A DNA stretch of 33,416 nucleotides from Methylococcaceae bacterium (GTDB lineage Bacteria > Pseudomonadota > Gammaproteobacteria > Methylococcales > Methylomonadaceae), in contig CANNKG010000039.1 of assembly GCA_947505105.1 (NCBI GenBank), positions 1 to 33,416 of the forward strand. Direction: 5' to 3'. A model generated the notes under the pieces. It ran no database searches and was not told the DNA's origin. It was given only the letters and a program-made list of their open reading frames with translations. The translations under genes and the position numbers were made by a program. This document shows positions 16,515-26,991 of the stretch, one piece after another; position 1 is the first letter of the stretch, and the number at the start of each line of letters is the position of its first letter.

Positions 16515-16799
16515 ATGGAAGCCTTTAAGCTTAAATTAAATTCTATTGAGTCTGAAGATCAAAAAACTATGGATATCACTTTATCTACCCACGTAAAACA
16601 TGCAGTGGAACTTTATTTTGCTCAATTAAACGGTCATTCCGCTGCAAATTTATATGCCATGGTGTTAAGCGAAGTTGAAAAGCCTTTACTTGAAACTACG
16701 CTGCAACAAACCGGCTTTAATCAAACCAAAGCCGCAAAAGCGCTAGGCTTAAGTCGCAGCACATTGCGCAAAAAACTTGAGCAATACAACATATCCTGA
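16515..16799 (+). CDS. fis: Fis nucleoid-associated regulator
   Basis: Fis is a DNA-bending homodimer that activates stable-RNA promoters and shapes the nucleoid in fast growth. The 94 residues (98 in E. coli) include YFAQLNGHSAANLYAMVLSEVEKPLL, the dimer core, and the C-terminal helix-turn-helix NQTKAAKALGLSRSTLRKKL (69-88). ATG 16515 gives the expected length; an internal ATG at 16569 would remove the N-terminal hairpin arm that family members usually keep. It is co-oriented with dusB upstream and purH 83 bp downstream. Confidence 0.95.
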   Translation: MEAFKLKLNSIESEDQKTMDITLSTHVKHAVELYFAQLNGHSAANLYAMVLSEVEKPLLETTLQQTGFNQTKAAKALGLSRSTLRKKLEQYNIS

Positions 16800-16813
16800 G
16801 CAGAAACAACCGA

Positions 16814-16838
16814 TCGTATGAGTCAAACGACTCGACGA
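16814..16838 (+). terminator. Weak terminator-like hairpin after fis
   Basis: TCGT-AT-GAGTC (16814-16824) pairs with GACTC-G-ACGA (16829-16838) around the loop AAAC, with a small internal mismatch. A T-rich stretch (TATTTTTTG) begins about eight bases later, too far for a strong intrinsic terminator. It may partly separate dusB-fis from purH-purD, or be chance. Confidence 0.3.
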
Positions 16839-16882
16839 CTTTAGATATTTTTTGACTATTCCGTTACATTTTAGAGGCAGTT

Positions 16883-18442
16883 ATGAATAAAAAGGTGACC
16901 CGAGCGCTAATCAGCGTTTCGGATAAATCTGGACTCATAGAATTTTGTCAGCAATTACATGACTTAAACATTGAGATTTTATCGACCGGCGGAACCGCCA
17001 AAGCTTTGCTGGAAAACAGCATTCCGGTGACCGAAGTTTCCGATTATACGGGCTTCCCTGAAATGATGGATGGCCGCGTGAAAACCCTACATCCAAAAGT
17101 ACACGGAGGAATTTTGGGTAGGCGCGGTATTGACGATAAGATCATGGCAGAAAATGCGATTAAACCGATTGATCTGGTCGTGGTTAATCTTTATCCATTC
17201 GAAAAAACTGTCGCCAATCCAGACTGCCCTCTGGAAGAAGCCATTGAAAATATCGATATCGGTGGCCCCACTATGATTCGGGCTGCCGCTAAAAATTATG
17301 TGGATGTTGCCGTTATTGTGGATCCGTCCGATTACTCATCAATCATTGCCGAATTGCGCTGTGATAACGGCTATCTAACCGAAACCACACGTTTTAAATT
17401 AGCGGTTAAAAGCTTTGGACATACCGCGCATTACGATAAAGCCATTAGTGATTACCTCGGAAAATTAAATCAAGAGGAATTTCCTGCAACGTTAAATTTG
17501 CAGTTTCATCACAGCCAAAGCATGCGCTATGGTGAAAATCCACATCAAAATGCCGCATTTTATAAAGAAAAAATGCCTTCACCCGGCACTGTGTCTACCG
17601 CGACGCAGATACAAGGCAAAGAATTATCTTACAACAACATCGCCGATACCGATGCTGCATTAGAATGCGTCAAATCATTCACTCTTGATCCTGCTTGCGT
17701 TATCGTCAAACACGCCAATCCTTGCGGGGTCGCTGTTGCCGACGATTTACTGAGCGCTTACGATAAAGCCTATTCAACCGATCCAACTTCGGCATTTGGC
17801 GGCATTATCGCGTTCAACCGTGAACTCGATCCGGTGACCGCCCGAGAAATTATCAAACGCCAATTTGTCGAAGTCATCATTGCACCAAGCATCCATGAGG
17901 CCGCACGCACTATTTTGGCGGAAAAAGCTAATATTCGTGTGCTCGCCTGTGGACAATGGCCGTCAACACCACCTGCCAGCTTTGACTTCAAAAAAGTCGC
18001 CGGTGGGCTTTTGGTGCAGAATACTGATCATGGCAGCATCGCGATAAGCGATATTAAAATTGTCACACAGCGTCACCCCACCGAACAGGAAATCAATGAT
18101 TTGTTATTTGCTTGGAAGGTGGCTAAGTTCGTTAAATCCAATGCGATTGTTTATTGTAAAAATAATCAAACCATTGGCATCGGAGCCGGCCAGATGAGCA
18201 GAGTCTATTCGTCCAAAATTGCCGGCATTAAAGCTGCCGATGAAAACCTGGAAGTTCCAGGATCCGTCATGGCATCGGACGCATTTTTCCCCTTCAGAGA
18301 TGGAATTGATTCAGCAGCGGCAGCAGGAATTTCCGCAGTTATTCAACCAGGCGGTTCGATGCGTGATCAAGAAGTCATTGATGCTGCCAACGAACATAAC
18401 ATGGCAATGGTATTTACCGGGATGCGTCATTTCAGACACTAA
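16883..18442 (+). CDS. purH: Bifunctional AICAR transformylase / IMP cyclohydrolase
   Basis: PurH catalyses the last two steps of purine synthesis: formyl transfer from 10-formyl-tetrahydrofolate to AICAR, then ring closure to IMP. The 519 residues (529 in E. coli) begin with the MGS-like cyclohydrolase domain ([35 protein letters not shown]). The transformylase domain follows with [25 protein letters not shown] and [24 protein letters not shown] lies nine bases before the ATG at 16883. purD follows after 30 bp, so the two are co-transcribed, a common gammaproteobacterial pairing. Confidence 0.98.
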   Translation: MNKKVTRALISVSDKSGLIEFCQQLHDLNIEILSTGGTAKALLENSIPVTEVSDYTGFPEMMDGRVKTLHPKVHGGILGRRGIDDKIMAENAIKPIDLVVVNLYPFEKTVANPDCPLEEAIENIDIGGPTMIRAAAKNYVDVAVIVDPSDYSSIIAELRCDNGYLTETTRFKLAVKSFGHTAHYDKAISDYLGKLNQEEFPATLNLQFHHSQSMRYGENPHQNAAFYKEKMPSPGTVSTATQIQGKELSYNNIADTDAALECVKSFTLDPACVIVKHANPCGVAVADDLLSAYDKAYSTDPTSAFGGIIAFNRELDPVTAREIIKRQFVEVIIAPSIHEAARTILAEKANIRVLACGQWPSTPPASFDFKKVAGGLLVQNTDHGSIAISDIKIVTQRHPTEQEINDLLFAWKVAKFVKSNAIVYCKNNQTIGIGAGQMSRVYSSKIAGIKAADENLEVPGSVMASDAFFPFRDGIDSAAAAGISAVIQPGGSMRDQEVIDAANEHNMAMVFTGMRHFRH

Positions 18443-18472
18443 TCCTAAATTCAACGGACACCTAAGATTATT

Positions 18473-19744
18473 ATGAAAATTCTTATTGTTGGAAGCGGCG
18501 GTCGCGAACATGCATTAGCCTGGAAAATCCTGCAATCGCCAAACGTTCAAGAAGTATTTGTAGCACCTGGTAACGCAGGCACTAGTTTAGAGAAAGGCTT
18601 ACAAAATATTGAGATTAATGCTGACGATATACCCGCCTTGGTTGATTTTGCCAAACAAAAACAGATTGATTTAACCATTATAGGCCCCGAAGCTCCATTA
18701 GTCGCCGGGATCGTAGATCAATTTCAAGCGAATAAGCTAGCTTGTTTTGGCCCAAGCGCAAAAGCGGCACAACTGGAAGGCTCGAAAGCCTTCTGCAAAG
18801 ATTTTATGGCTCGACATAACATTCCTACCGCCGAATACAAAAGCTTTACTGAAATCCCTGAGGCAATTGCGTACATTCATCAAAAAGGCGCGCCGATTGT
18901 CGTTAAAGCTGATGGCTTAGCGGCCGGAAAAGGCGTGATTGTCGCCCAAACAGAAGCCGAAGCCATCAATGCCGTTAACGATATGCTTGCCGACAATTTA
19001 TTCGGCGTTGCCGGAAGCAGGGTCGTGATTGAAGAGTTTTTGGAAGGTGAAGAAGCCAGCTTTATTGTCATGGCCGACGGTGTTCATGCCTTGGCGATGG
19101 CAACTTCGCAGGACCATAAAGCGCGTGACGATGGAGACAAAGGTCCTAATACTGGCGGCATGGGCGCCTATTCCCCCGCTCCAGTTGTGACACCGGAAAT
19201 CCATCAACGCATTATGCAAGAAGTTATCCAGCCTACCTTAATTGGAATGTCCAAAGAAGGGAACAGCTACACAGGCTTTTTATATGCCGGATTGATGATT
19301 AGTAAAACCGGTCAAATAAAAGTTCTCGAATACAATTGTCGCTTTGGGGACCCCGAGACTCAGCCGATTATGATGCGTCTAAAAAGCGATTTGGTCGCGC
19401 TTTGTCAAAGCGCCTTAAGGCAGGAATTGAACCAAGTAACAAGCGACTGGGATGAGCGTTGCGCTTTAGGCGTAGTGCTCGCCGCTGGAGGCTATCCGGA
19501 CAGTTACCAAAAAGGTGATGTGATTACCGGTTTTGAAGATAATGGGTCAGCTACTATCAAAGTTTTTCATGCCGGTACTCAGCGTCTGGATAACCAAGTA
19601 GTGACTAATGGCGGACGAGTTTTATGCGTTTGCGCTTTAGGAGAAACCGTAAAGGACGCCCAAGATGCGGCCTATAAAAAATGCCAAGACATCCATTGGA
19701 AGAATATTTATTACCGAAAAGATATCGGCTTTAAAGCAATTTAA
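18473..19744 (+). CDS. purD: Phosphoribosylamine-glycine ligase
   Basis: PurD makes glycinamide ribonucleotide from phosphoribosylamine, glycine and ATP, the second step of purine synthesis. The 423 residues have normal length. They show KILIVGSGGREHALAW at the N terminus, IIGPEAPLVAGIVD, the ATP-grasp segment IVVKADGLAAGKGVIVA, SFIVMADG, GPNTGGMGAYSPAP and LEYNCRFGDPETQ. It is the last gene of the plus-strand group and is followed 19 bp later by a strong terminator. Confidence 0.98.
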   Translation: MKILIVGSGGREHALAWKILQSPNVQEVFVAPGNAGTSLEKGLQNIEINADDIPALVDFAKQKQIDLTIIGPEAPLVAGIVDQFQANKLACFGPSAKAAQLEGSKAFCKDFMARHNIPTAEYKSFTEIPEAIAYIHQKGAPIVVKADGLAAGKGVIVAQTEAEAINAVNDMLADNLFGVAGSRVVIEEFLEGEEASFIVMADGVHALAMATSQDHKARDDGDKGPNTGGMGAYSPAPVVTPEIHQRIMQEVIQPTLIGMSKEGNSYTGFLYAGLMISKTGQIKVLEYNCRFGDPETQPIMMRLKSDLVALCQSALRQELNQVTSDWDERCALGVVLAAGGYPDSYQKGDVITGFEDNGSATIKVFHAGTQRLDNQVVTNGGRVLCVCALGETVKDAQDAAYKKCQDIHWKNIYYRKDIGFKAI

Positions 19745-19763
19745 TAAAAAATCAACATCCACA

Positions 19764-19788
19764 AAAAAGCCGGTAAAACCGGCTTTTT
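19764..19788. terminator. Bidirectional intrinsic terminator between purD and rplQ
   Basis: AAAAAGCCGGT (19764-19774) and ACCGGCTTTTT (19778-19788) form a perfect 11-bp stem with loop AAA. The T-run serves the plus strand and the A-run gives a T-run on the minus strand, so it can end both convergent operons, purHD and the alpha operon. It begins 19 bp after the purD stop and ends 25 bp before the rplQ stop. Confidence 0.92.
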
Positions 19789-19813
19789 CAACGTAAGAAT
19801 CAAACTGGAGAAA

Positions 19814-20182
19814 TTACTTCTTTTCAGCTCGATCAACTAACTCAACATACGCCATAGGCGCAGCATCACCAGTTCTCAACCCACACTTCAAAATCCGAGT
19901 GTATCCACCCGGTCTATCTTGAAATCTAGGTCCTAATTCATTAAACAGTTTGGTAACCATATCACGATTACGCAATTTAGCGAAGGCAAGACGTCTTTTT
20001 GCAACTGAATCAACTTTTGACAAAGTGATCAATGATTCAGCAAAACCACGTAATTCTTTAGCTTTAGGCAAGGTAGTTCTAATTAACTCATGTTCAAATA
20101 ATGAATTTGCCATATTGCTGAACATAGCCTTACGATGACTACTATTTCTATTTAATTGTCTTCCTGATTTACGATGTCTCAT
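19814..20182 (-). CDS. rplQ: 50S ribosomal protein L17
   Basis: L17 binds 23S rRNA near the exit tunnel region. The 122 residues (127 in E. coli) start [20 protein letters not shown], the invariant family opening, and contain [14 protein letters not shown] and [10 protein letters not shown]. It is the last gene of the alpha operon, 21 bp after rpoA, and is followed by the shared terminator at 19764-19788. Confidence 0.98.
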   Translation of the reverse strand: MRHRKSGRQLNRNSSHRKAMFSNMANSLFEHELIRTTLPKAKELRGFAESLITLSKVDSVAKRRLAFAKLRNRDMVTKLFNELGPRFQDRPGGYTRILKCGLRTGDAAPMAYVELVDRAEKK

Positions 20183-20203
20183 TGTAACAAAACCTATAAT
20201 TGA

Positions 20204-21214
20204 TTAAATGCCAGCTTGATTCTGATCGGAGAGCGATTCGGGCGGCCAATTTTCAAGGCGCATACCCAAAGTTAGACCCTTCAAAGCAAGAATATCTTTA
20301 ATTTCAGTTAAAGATTTCTTACCTAGATTTGGAGTCTTTAACAATTCAACTTCAGTCCGCTGAATGAGATCTCCAATATAAAATATATTTTCTGCTTTTA
20401 AGCAGTTTGCTGATCGAACAGTTAACTCTAAATCATCAACAGGTCTTAACAAGACAGGATCGAAAGCACTTTCCTCTACCCTTGTTTCTTCAACAACTTG
20501 CTCTTTTACTTTTTCAAAATCAACAAAAACAGACAGTTGATCATGTAAAATGGTGGCAGCCAATTTAATGGTATGCTCAGGATCAACCGTACCGTTGGTG
20601 GATAATTCAATGATTAAACGATCCAAATCGGTACGCTGCTCAACCCGAGTACTTTCAACGTGATACGAAACTCTCTCAATTGGAGAGAACGACGCATCTA
20701 ATTGCAGAGCACCAATTACGGTACTCTCTGAGTGGAGCTTGCGCTGACTCGCAGGTTCATAACCACGACCTTTCTTAACACGAATTTTCATGTTCAGACT
20801 ACTGGAAGGCTGCGTAATATTAGCAATCACTAAATCGGGATTATGTATTTCAACATCGTGCGGAATCTTAATGTCGGCTGCTGTTACAACACCCTGACCA
20901 CTTTTAGACAACGATAACTCAACTTCATCTTTTGAATACAACACCACAGCTAACTGTTTAAGATTCAACAGGATGTCAATGACATCCTCTTGAACGCCAT
21001 CAATCGTGGTGTACTCATGCTGAACCCCTTGAATTTCAACATCGGTAACAGCATAGCCTGGGATTGAAGATAATAATACACGTCTTAGCGCATTTCCTAA
21101 CGAGTGTCCAAAACCTCTTTCTAAAGGTTCAATAACAATCCTAGAATGATTGATTGATTCACTAACTACTTCAACCAATTTAGGTTTTAATAGACCTGAA
21201 ATAATGTCTTGCAT
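20204..21214 (-). CDS. rpoA: RNA polymerase alpha subunit
   Basis: The alpha subunit dimer nucleates RNA polymerase assembly, and its C-terminal domain binds UP elements and activators. The 336 residues (329 in E. coli) comprise the N-terminal domain ([28 protein letters not shown]) and, after a linker from about 240, the C-terminal domain. The latter includes [20 protein letters not shown], with the DNA-contacting Arg, and [17 protein letters not shown], nearly identical to enteric alpha. It lies between rpsD and rplQ as in E. coli. Confidence 0.98.
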   Translation of the reverse strand: MQDIISGLLKPKLVEVVSESINHSRIVIEPLERGFGHSLGNALRRVLLSSIPGYAVTDVEIQGVQHEYTTIDGVQEDVIDILLNLKQLAVVLYSKDEVELSLSKSGQGVVTAADIKIPHDVEIHNPDLVIANITQPSSSLNMKIRVKKGRGYEPASQRKLHSESTVIGALQLDASFSPIERVSYHVESTRVEQRTDLDRLIIELSTNGTVDPEHTIKLAATILHDQLSVFVDFEKVKEQVVEETRVEESAFDPVLLRPVDDLELTVRSANCLKAENIFYIGDLIQRTEVELLKTPNLGKKSLTEIKDILALKGLTLGMRLENWPPESLSDQNQAGI

Positions 21215-21237
21215 TGTAGCCCTCGGAGCTGCCTAGA

Positions 21238-21858
21238 TTATTTTGAGTACAACTCAACAACTAACTGCTCGTTGATATCGGAACCCAGATCAACACGATC
21301 AGGTAATGATTTAAATGTAGCAGACATTGCTTTTGAATTTACGTCAACCCAAGCAGGAAAACCATACTGCTCGGCAACCGTCAAAGCATCAACAATACGC
21401 TGTTGCTTTTTTGCTTTCTCGCGAATTGAAATTATGTCACCAGGGGAGACTTGATAAGAAGGAATATTAGTCAACTTATCATTAATCAAAACCGCTTTAT
21501 GCGTCACTAACTGTCTAGCTTCGGCGCGCGTGGCGGCAAAACCCATTCTATAAACAACATTATCAAGACGACTTTCAAGCAGATTTAACAAATTTTCACC
21601 TGTAGCGCCTTTTCCCATCGCTGCAGAATGATAATAATTACGAAACTGCTTTTCAAGAATACCGTAAATTCTACGAATTCTTTGCTTTGCTCTTAGCTGT
21701 ACTGCATAATCTGAGTTACGTGTACGCTTTGTGCCATGCTGACCAGGGCGCTGTTCTAATTTGCATTTACCTTCGAGAGACTTGCCTCTGCTTTTTAATA
21801 AGAGGTCGGTACCTTCTCTACGACTTAATTTACATGTTGGCCCAAGATATCTTGCCAT
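21238..21858 (-). CDS. rpsD: 30S ribosomal protein S4
   Basis: S4 is a primary 16S rRNA binder that starts 30S assembly; in E. coli it also represses the alpha operon. The 206 residues equal the E. coli length. [19 protein letters not shown] opens the protein, and the S4 RNA-binding domain is [20 protein letters not shown] followed by [17 protein letters not shown] full four-Cys zinc set is absent, so it is the zinc-free form. It lies between rpsK and rpoA. Confidence 0.98.
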   Translation of the reverse strand: MARYLGPTCKLSRREGTDLLLKSRGKSLEGKCKLEQRPGQHGTKRTRNSDYAVQLRAKQRIRRIYGILEKQFRNYYHSAAMGKGATGENLLNLLESRLDNVVYRMGFAATRAEARQLVTHKAVLINDKLTNIPSYQVSPGDIISIREKAKKQQRIVDALTVAEQYGFPAWVDVNSKAMSATFKSLPDRVDLGSDINEQLVVELYSK

Positions 21859-21878
21859 AACAAACTTTCTCCAAATAT

Positions 21879-22265
21879 TTATACGCGGCGTTTTTTAGGT
21901 GGACGGCAGCCATTGTGAGGAATTGGCGTGACGTCTACGATGTTATTAATTTTAAATCCAAGATTGTTCAATGAACGTACTGCAGATTCCCGTCCTGGGC
22001 CTGGTCCCTTAATCATAACATCCAGATTTTTCATCCCAAATTCCAATGCAACAGTACCGGCTTTTTCAGCAGCTACTTGAGCGGCAAATGGCGTACTTTT
22101 ACGTGAACCACGGAAACCTGAGCCTCCGGATGTTGCCCACGACAACGCATTTCCTTTACGATCTGTAATTGTCACAATTGTATTATTGAAAGTAGCATGT
22201 ACATGAGCGATGCCATCAGCAACTTCTTTCTTAATACGTTTTCTTGTACGATTTGGACTTGCCAT
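21879..22265 (-). CDS. rpsK: 30S ribosomal protein S11
   Basis: S11 forms part of the 30S platform and the E-site region. The 128 residues (129 in E. coli) contain [33 protein letters not shown] and the basic C-terminal end [15 protein letters not shown]. The asparagine in the PHNG motif is the site that forms isoaspartate in E. coli S11. Gaps to rpsM and rpsD are 24 and 20 bp. Confidence 0.98.
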   Translation of the reverse strand: MASPNRTRKRIKKEVADGIAHVHATFNNTIVTITDRKGNALSWATSGGSGFRGSRKSTPFAAQVAAEKAGTVALEFGMKNLDVMIKGPGPGRESAVRSLNNLGFKINNIVDVTPIPHNGCRPPKKRRV

Positions 22266-22289
22266 TAAATTTAACCTCTTCTTGGATGT

Positions 22290-22646
22290 TTATTTTCTAA
22301 TCGGTTTACGCGGACCTTTACGAGTACGCGCATTGGTTCTCGTTCTTTGCCCTCTCAAAGGCAAACCACGACGATGTCTAATACCCCGATAACAACCAAG
22401 ATCCATTAACCGCTTAATATTCATTGAAACTTCACGACGGAGATCACCTTCTACGGTCATTTTTGAAATGACACCACGAATCAACTCCAATTGTTCTTCG
22501 GAAAGTTCTTTAATTTTTACAGATGGCGCAATACCCACCTTCTCGCAAATTTCATTTGCAGTTTGACGACCTATACCATAAATTGCAGTTAATGCTATTT
22601 CTGCATGTTTATGATCAGGTACATTAATTCCGGCAATACGTGCCAT
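22290..22646 (-). CDS. rpsM: 30S ribosomal protein S13
   Basis: S13 sits in the 30S head and contacts the P-site tRNA and 50S bridges. The 118 residues match E. coli. [20 protein letters not shown] and the basic tail [20 protein letters not shown] are diagnostic. It is the first gene of the alpha operon. A GGGGGAG ribosome-binding sequence precedes the ATG, and a good promoter lies 42-70 bp upstream. Confidence 0.98.
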   Translation of the reverse strand: MARIAGINVPDHKHAEIALTAIYGIGRQTANEICEKVGIAPSVKIKELSEEQLELIRGVISKMTVEGDLRREVSMNIKRLMDLGCYRGIRHRRGLPLRGQRTRTNARTRKGPRKPIRK

Positions 22647-22687
22647 CCAAATACTCCCCCGAGTTTTACTTTAAAGTTAAGAGCCGA

Positions 22688-22716
22688 ATCATAGCACCAA
22701 AGCGCTTTCGGCACAA
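22688..22716 (-). promoter_or_regulatory. Likely sigma-70 promoter of the alpha operon
   Basis: On the minus strand TTGTGC (22716-22711) and TATGAT (22693-22688) are exactly 17 bp apart. The -10 box matches five of six consensus bases; the -35 box matches the key TTG. Transcription would begin near 22681 and leave about 35 bases before the rpsM start. Its place between rpmJ and rpsM is where the separate alpha-operon promoter is found in E. coli. Confidence 0.5.
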
Positions 22717-22724
22717 CAAAAATT

Positions 22725-22838
22725 TTAACCTTGTCGTTGCTTATGGCGCCCATCGACGCAAATCACTCTAACAATGCCATTTCTTTTAACAACTTTGCAA
22801 TTACGACAAATTGTTTTTACCGAAGCACGAACTTTCAC
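22725..22838 (-). CDS. rpmJ: 50S ribosomal protein L36
   Basis: L36 is a 37-residue zinc-ribbon protein of the large subunit. Translation from GTG 22838 gives (M)[18 protein letters not shown], then [18 protein letters not shown] and TAA at 22725. Zinc ligands Cys11, Cys14, Cys27 and His32 are all present, so it is the zinc-binding (C+) form. AGGTG lies upstream of the GTG. It closes the spc operon, 30 bp after secY. It is easily missed because it is short and starts with GTG. Confidence 0.96.
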   Translation of the reverse strand: MKVRASVKTICRNCKVVKRNGIVRVICVDGRHKQRQG

Positions 22839-22868
22839 AGTCAACACCTATTTTTTTAATTTAATTGC

Positions 22869-24170
22869 TTATTTTTTTAAGTTAGCTTTCTTCATTAATC
22901 CTTCATATTGTTGAGACATCATATGAGTTTGCATCTGCGCGATGAAATCCATTACAACGACAACAATAATTAAGAGCGAAGTTCCACCAAAATAAAATGG
23001 GACATTCCAATATACGATCAAGAATTCAGGTAACAAACACACTAATGTAATGTAAAAAGCCCCCATCAAGGTAAGACGAGTCATGACCTTATCAATGTAA
23101 GCGCTGGTTTGTTGACCAGGACGAATACCCGGTAAAAATGCACCTGATTTCTTTAAGTTCTCAGCTGTTTCTTTAGAATTAAAAACCAAAGCAGTGTAAA
23201 AGAAACAGAAGAAAATTATTGCAACCGCATAACATAACACATAAACCGGCTGACCAGGAGATAACATAGTTGAAATATCTTGCAACCAACCCAACCCATC
23301 CGCATTACCAAACCAACTTGCAATTGTTGCAGGAAATAAAATTATACTTGATGCAAAAATCGGCGGGATTACACCAGCCATATTCAATTTCAATGGCAAG
23401 AAGCTGCTCTGAGCAGCAAACATCCGATTTCCCTGTTGCCGTTTTGGGTAATTAATAATAACTCTACGTTGCCCCCGCTCAACAAACACTACCAGAGCTG
23501 TAACAGCAACCGCAATCAAAAAAAGCAAAATGATAAAACCACCATTCATTTCACCTGTCCGAGCCAACTCAAGCGTACCACCTATAGCACGAGGAAGACC
23601 CGATACGATACCCGCGAAAATTATCATGGAAATACCATTACCTAAACCGCGCTCAGTGACCTGTTCACCTAACCACATTAAGAAGATTGTGCCAGTAACC
23701 AACGTAACCGCGGTTACCATTACAAAACTCGGGCCCGGATTTATTACAACCGACATACCACCAGCAGTTTGGTTTTGCAAAGCAATTGAAATACCGATAG
23801 ACTGGAAGAAAGCCAGGACCACTGTTCCATAACGCGTATATTGAGATATTTTGCGACGACCCGATTCCCCTTCTTTTTTCATTTGCTCAAAAGTCGGAAT
23901 AACTACGGTCATTAATTGCATTATGATAGATGCCGAAATATAAGGCATAATCCCTAAGGCAAATAAACTCAGACGACTTAACGCACCACCTGAGAACATA
24001 TTGAACATATCAAGTATCGAACCACTTTGCTGCTCAAACATTGCAGCTAAAGCTTTTGGATCAATTCCTGGAACAGGGATATGAGCCCCCACTCGAAATA
24101 CAACGAATGCACCAAGAACGAACAACAATCTCGACTTTAACTCGCTGAGATTTCCTACTTTGCCTGCCAT
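22869..24170 (-). CDS. secY: Preprotein translocase subunit SecY
   Basis: SecY is the pore subunit of the Sec translocon in the inner membrane. From ATG 24170 it has 433 residues with ten membrane segments. It starts [20 protein letters not shown], lining up with the enteric N terminus. [26 protein letters not shown] covers the plug and helix 2, and [17 protein letters not shown] and [11 protein letters not shown] are family signatures. A GTG at 24191 abuts rplO and would add seven residues, but the ATG has an AAGAGA ribosome-binding sequence and a better family fit. Confidence 0.97.
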   Translation of the reverse strand: MAGKVGNLSELKSRLLFVLGAFVVFRVGAHIPVPGIDPKALAAMFEQQSGSILDMFNMFSGGALSRLSLFALGIMPYISASIIMQLMTVVIPTFEQMKKEGESGRRKISQYTRYGTVVLAFFQSIGISIALQNQTAGGMSVVINPGPSFVMVTAVTLVTGTIFLMWLGEQVTERGLGNGISMIIFAGIVSGLPRAIGGTLELARTGEMNGGFIILLFLIAVAVTALVVFVERGQRRVIINYPKRQQGNRMFAAQSSFLPLKLNMAGVIPPIFASSIILFPATIASWFGNADGLGWLQDISTMLSPGQPVYVLCYAVAIIFFCFFYTALVFNSKETAENLKKSGAFLPGIRPGQQTSAYIDKVMTRLTLMGAFYITLVCLLPEFLIVYWNVPFYFGGTSLLIIVVVVMDFIAQMQTHMMSQQYEGLMKKANLKK

Positions 24171-24191
24171 TACGTCTCTTGATGTATTCAC

Positions 24192-24626
24192 TTACACCTC
24201 GACCTTTCCACCAGCAGCTTCAATAGAAAGCTTCGCACCTTTAGTTACATTAATACCCTTAACAGTAATTGCTTTAGACAATTTTCCTGAAAGTATCACC
24301 TTAGCAATCTTGGTGAACGCCGGGACTAAATTTGCATCTAACAATACCTGAAGATCAACGGTGTCGACAGTAAGACCATCAAGTTCGTTAAGCCTTACTT
24401 CAGCGGAGTATTTTTTAGATTTAGAATTAAAGCCAACTTTTGGCAATCTACGCTGCAAGGGCATCTGACCACCCTCAAAGCCTACCTTATGAAATCCACC
24501 TGAGCGCGCTTTCTGACCTTTGTGACCACGTCCACAAGTTTTTCCATCAGTACATCCGATACCTCTACCTACACGTTTAGATTTTTTTCGAGTTCCATAG
24601 GTAGATTGGATAGAATTTAGAAACAT
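24192..24626 (-). CDS. rplO: 50S ribosomal protein L15
   Basis: L15 is a late-assembly 50S protein. The 144 residues match E. coli in length. The Gly/Lys-rich N-terminal extension ([22 protein letters not shown]) and [17 protein letters not shown] are typical. Its ATG shares TAATG with the rpmD stop, so the two are translationally coupled. Confidence 0.98.
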   Translation of the reverse strand: MFLNSIQSTYGTRKKSKRVGRGIGCTDGKTCGRGHKGQKARSGGFHKVGFEGGQMPLQRRLPKVGFNSKSKKYSAEVRLNELDGLTVDTVDLQVLLDANLVPAFTKIAKVILSGKLSKAITVKGINVTKGAKLSIEAAGGKVEV

Positions 24627-24811
24627 TAGATTTCCTCTACTTTTAACATGTACGAAACTTTATTAATCATTCCACGATTTTCATGAGTATCAATCACTTG
24701 AACCGTTTGTCTGATTCTACTCAAACCCAAACCTTTTAGGCAGGCTTGATGACTAGCTAATCGACCAATTTTACTTTTGGTCATCGTAACATTTAATTTT
24801 TTATCAGCCAT
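24626..24811 (-). CDS. rpmD: 50S ribosomal protein L30
   Basis: L30 is a small 50S protein of 61 residues (59 in E. coli). It has [23 protein letters not shown] followed by [20 protein letters not shown]. The gene follows rpsE after 4 bp and overlaps the rplO start as TAATG. Confidence 0.97.
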   Translation of the reverse strand: MADKKLNVTMTKSKIGRLASHQACLKGLGLSRIRQTVQVIDTHENRGMINKVSYMLKVEEI

Positions 24812-24815
24812 TGTG

Positions 24816-25322
24816 CTATCCGATTATTTGATCAACACTCAATCCACGTTTTGCAGCAATAGTTTTTGCATCACGCATACTTGTTAAGCCATTGATGGTT
24901 GCTCTCACAACATTGATTGGATTATTAGTTCCAATACATTTTGCCAGTACGTTATGCACACCAACAACCTCGAAAACAGCGCGCATAGCGCCACCGGCGA
25001 TAATGCCGGTACCTTCAGAAGCTGGCTGCATAAATACTTTTGCAGCTCCGGTTGTAGAGACTACTGGATATTGCAAAGTATCGCCTTTTAAAGAAACTTT
25101 ACGCATATTTTTGCGAGCTTGATCAAGTGATTTCTGGATTGCTATAGGCACTTCACGCGCTTTACTAACCCCATAACCAACACGACCTTCCCCATCACCC
25201 ACGACGGTTAATGCGGTAAAACCGAAAACTCTACCACCTTTCACTACCTTTGCCACACGCCTTACATTGACTAATTTTTCTTGTAAACCGTCAGTACTAC
25301 CTTGAGTTGGTGCCGTTGCCAT
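24816..25322 (-). CDS. rpsE: 30S ribosomal protein S5
   Basis: S5 takes part in mRNA entry and decoding accuracy. The 168 residues (167 in E. coli) include the N-terminal double-stranded-RNA-binding domain ([40 protein letters not shown]) and the C-terminal domain with [20 protein letters not shown]. It is preceded by rplR after 9 bp. Confidence 0.98.
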   Translation of the reverse strand: MATAPTQGSTDGLQEKLVNVRRVAKVVKGGRVFGFTALTVVGDGEGRVGYGVSKAREVPIAIQKSLDQARKNMRKVSLKGDTLQYPVVSTTGAAKVFMQPASEGTGIIAGGAMRAVFEVVGVHNVLAKCIGTNNPINVVRATINGLTSMRDAKTIAAKRGLSVDQIIG

Positions 25323-25331
25323 TATTCCCCC

Positions 25332-25685
25332 TTAGAATTTCAAACCAGCTTCACGTGCAGCATCAGCTAATGCTTTAACACGACCATGGTACTTAAAACC
25401 AGAACGATCAAAGGCTACCACGGTAACTCCCGCAGCAAGAGCATTCTGAGCTATTTTCTTACCAACTTCTATCGCCGCAGTTATATTGCTGGTATTTTTC
25501 AGGGCAGATTTGATTTCAGCCTGGGTTGTAGAGGCACTTGCCAAGGTACTAGTACCATCAACACTCATTACCTGAGCATAAATATGCTGCGAGGTTTTAT
25601 GAATAGTCAAACGGTTAACACCAGAATTTCTTATTTTAGAACGCAACTTTAATGCGCGTTTCATTCTTGAGGTATTTTTGTCCAT
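25332..25685 (-). CDS. rplR: 50S ribosomal protein L18
   Basis: L18 binds 5S rRNA together with L5. The 117 residues equal E. coli in length. The basic N terminus ([20 protein letters not shown]) precedes the core with [34 protein letters not shown] and ARE-AGLKF at the end. It lies between rplF and rpsE. Confidence 0.98.
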   Translation of the reverse strand: MDKNTSRMKRALKLRSKIRNSGVNRLTIHKTSQHIYAQVMSVDGTSTLASASTTQAEIKSALKNTSNITAAIEVGKKIAQNALAAGVTVVAFDRSGFKYHGRVKALADAAREAGLKF

Positions 25686-25694
25686 TATCTTACC

Positions 25695-26231
25695 TTATTT
25701 CTTCTTAGCTTCTTTTCTAGCAATCTGCTCATCAGCATACTTAACACCTTTACCCTTATATGGCTCAGGTGGTCTATAGGCTCTGATCTTTGCCGCCGCT
25801 TGACCTACTTTCTGCTTATCATTTCCTTTGATTATGATTTCAGTTTGCGTTGGTGCCTCGATAGTAACACCTGCGGGAAAAGGAAAATCAATAGGATGTG
25901 AAAAACCCAATGATAAATTGAGAACTTGTCCTGAAATCTGAGCTCTATAACCTACTCCAACAAGGTTTAGTTTTTTCTCAAAACCTTTAGACACACCAAT
26001 AATCATGTTATTGACGATTGCTCTGGCAGTACCTGCTTGAGCTTTCGCTGACTTATCACTCTCGTTCCACTTGACTTGAATGACGTTGTCATTTATATCC
26101 AAACTGACAGCATCATTTAATTTAAAAGATAACTCGCCGTTCGCACCTTTAACGACCATATTATTATCTTCAGCAACTTTTACATCTACCCCATTTGGAA
26201 TAGCAATCGGCGCTTTAGCAACTCTTGACAT
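25695..26231 (-). CDS. rplF: 50S ribosomal protein L6
   Basis: L6 lies near the sarcin-ricin loop and factor-binding centre. The 178 residues (177 in E. coli) comprise two related domains. The start is [19 protein letters not shown], and the conserved C-terminal end is [19 protein letters not shown]. It is flanked by rpsH and rplR. Confidence 0.98.
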   Translation of the reverse strand: MSRVAKAPIAIPNGVDVKVAEDNNMVVKGANGELSFKLNDAVSLDINDNVIQVKWNESDKSAKAQAGTARAIVNNMIIGVSKGFEKKLNLVGVGYRAQISGQVLNLSLGFSHPIDFPFPAGVTIEAPTQTEIIIKGNDKQKVGQAAAKIRAYRPPEPYKGKGVKYADEQIARKEAKKK

Positions 26232-26243
26232 TATTTCTAACCT

Positions 26244-26639
26244 TTAGCAAACAGTACAAATAACTTCACCACCATGACCACCCGCACGCGCTGCGCGATC
26301 AGTCATTACCCCTTTTGAGGTCGAAATAACAGCGATGCCTAAGCCACCTAAAACTTTAGGTAACTCATCTTTGGATTTATAGATGCGCAAACCGGGTCTG
26401 CTTATCCTTTTTACCTTTTCGATTACAGGTACACCGTTGTGATATTTCAGAACAATCGTCATTTGGGTATGACTTCCGTTTGTTTCTGTTGCATAGTTAG
26501 AAATATAGCCCTCATCTTTTAACACTTTTGCAATTGCAACTTTTAATTTTGATGAAGGTAAAATTACACTTTCTTTACCCGCAGACTGACCATTTCTTAT
26601 CCGGGTCAGCATATCTGCAATAGGGTCTGTCATACTCAT
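26244..26639 (-). CDS. rpsH: 30S ribosomal protein S8
   Basis: S8 is a primary binder of 16S rRNA helix 21 and, in E. coli, the repressor of the spc operon. The 131 residues (130 in E. coli) open [18 protein letters not shown] and end [12 protein letters not shown], with the core [21 protein letters not shown] second ATG at 26633 (MTDP) is an equally plausible start. Confidence 0.98.
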   Translation of the reverse strand: MSMTDPIADMLTRIRNGQSAGKESVILPSSKLKVAIAKVLKDEGYISNYATETNGSHTQMTIVLKYHNGVPVIEKVKRISRPGLRIYKSKDELPKVLGGLGIAVISTSKGVMTDRAARAGGHGGEVICTVC

Positions 26640-26671
26640 TTATCAGCTCTCCAAATTCGAACAAGTAGGCA

Positions 26672-26977
26672 TTACCAACTAGCCTTAACTAAACCAGGTA
26701 CATCACCACGCATAGTGGCTTCTCTTAGCTTATTACGTGAAAGACCAAATTTACGATAATAACCATGAGGCCGACCCGTTAAATTACATCTGTTACGCTT
26801 ACGTGATGCACTAGAGTCACGAGGTAATTTTTGCAATTTAAGATGAGCTGATTCTTTGTCTTCAAAGCTTGCATTCGGGCTTCTGATAATTTCTTTCAAG
26901 CTAAGCCGCTTCTCTTGAAATTTTTTTATTAATTTGATGCGCTTTGTTTCACGCGCAATCATTGATTTTTTTGCCAT
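26672..26977 (-). CDS. rpsN: 30S ribosomal protein S14 (zinc-free form)
   Basis: S14 sits in the 30S head. The 101 residues equal the E. coli long form. [20 protein letters not shown] and the end [11 protein letters not shown] are diagnostic. Only one cysteine is present, so the zinc CxxC pairs of the short form are absent. It lies between rplE and rpsH, the standard spc order. Confidence 0.98.
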   Translation of the reverse strand: MAKKSMIARETKRIKLIKKFQEKRLSLKEIIRSPNASFEDKESAHLKLQKLPRDSSASRKRNRCNLTGRPHGYYRKFGLSRNKLREATMRGDVPGLVKASW

Positions 26978-26991
26978 GCTTTAAACGCCCT

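Noticed and set aside
16800-16882. Purine riboswitch or PurR box upstream of purH
   Set aside because: No conserved purine-aptamer bases and no clear PurR-type palindrome were visible in the 83-bp gap; only a weak hairpin is seen.
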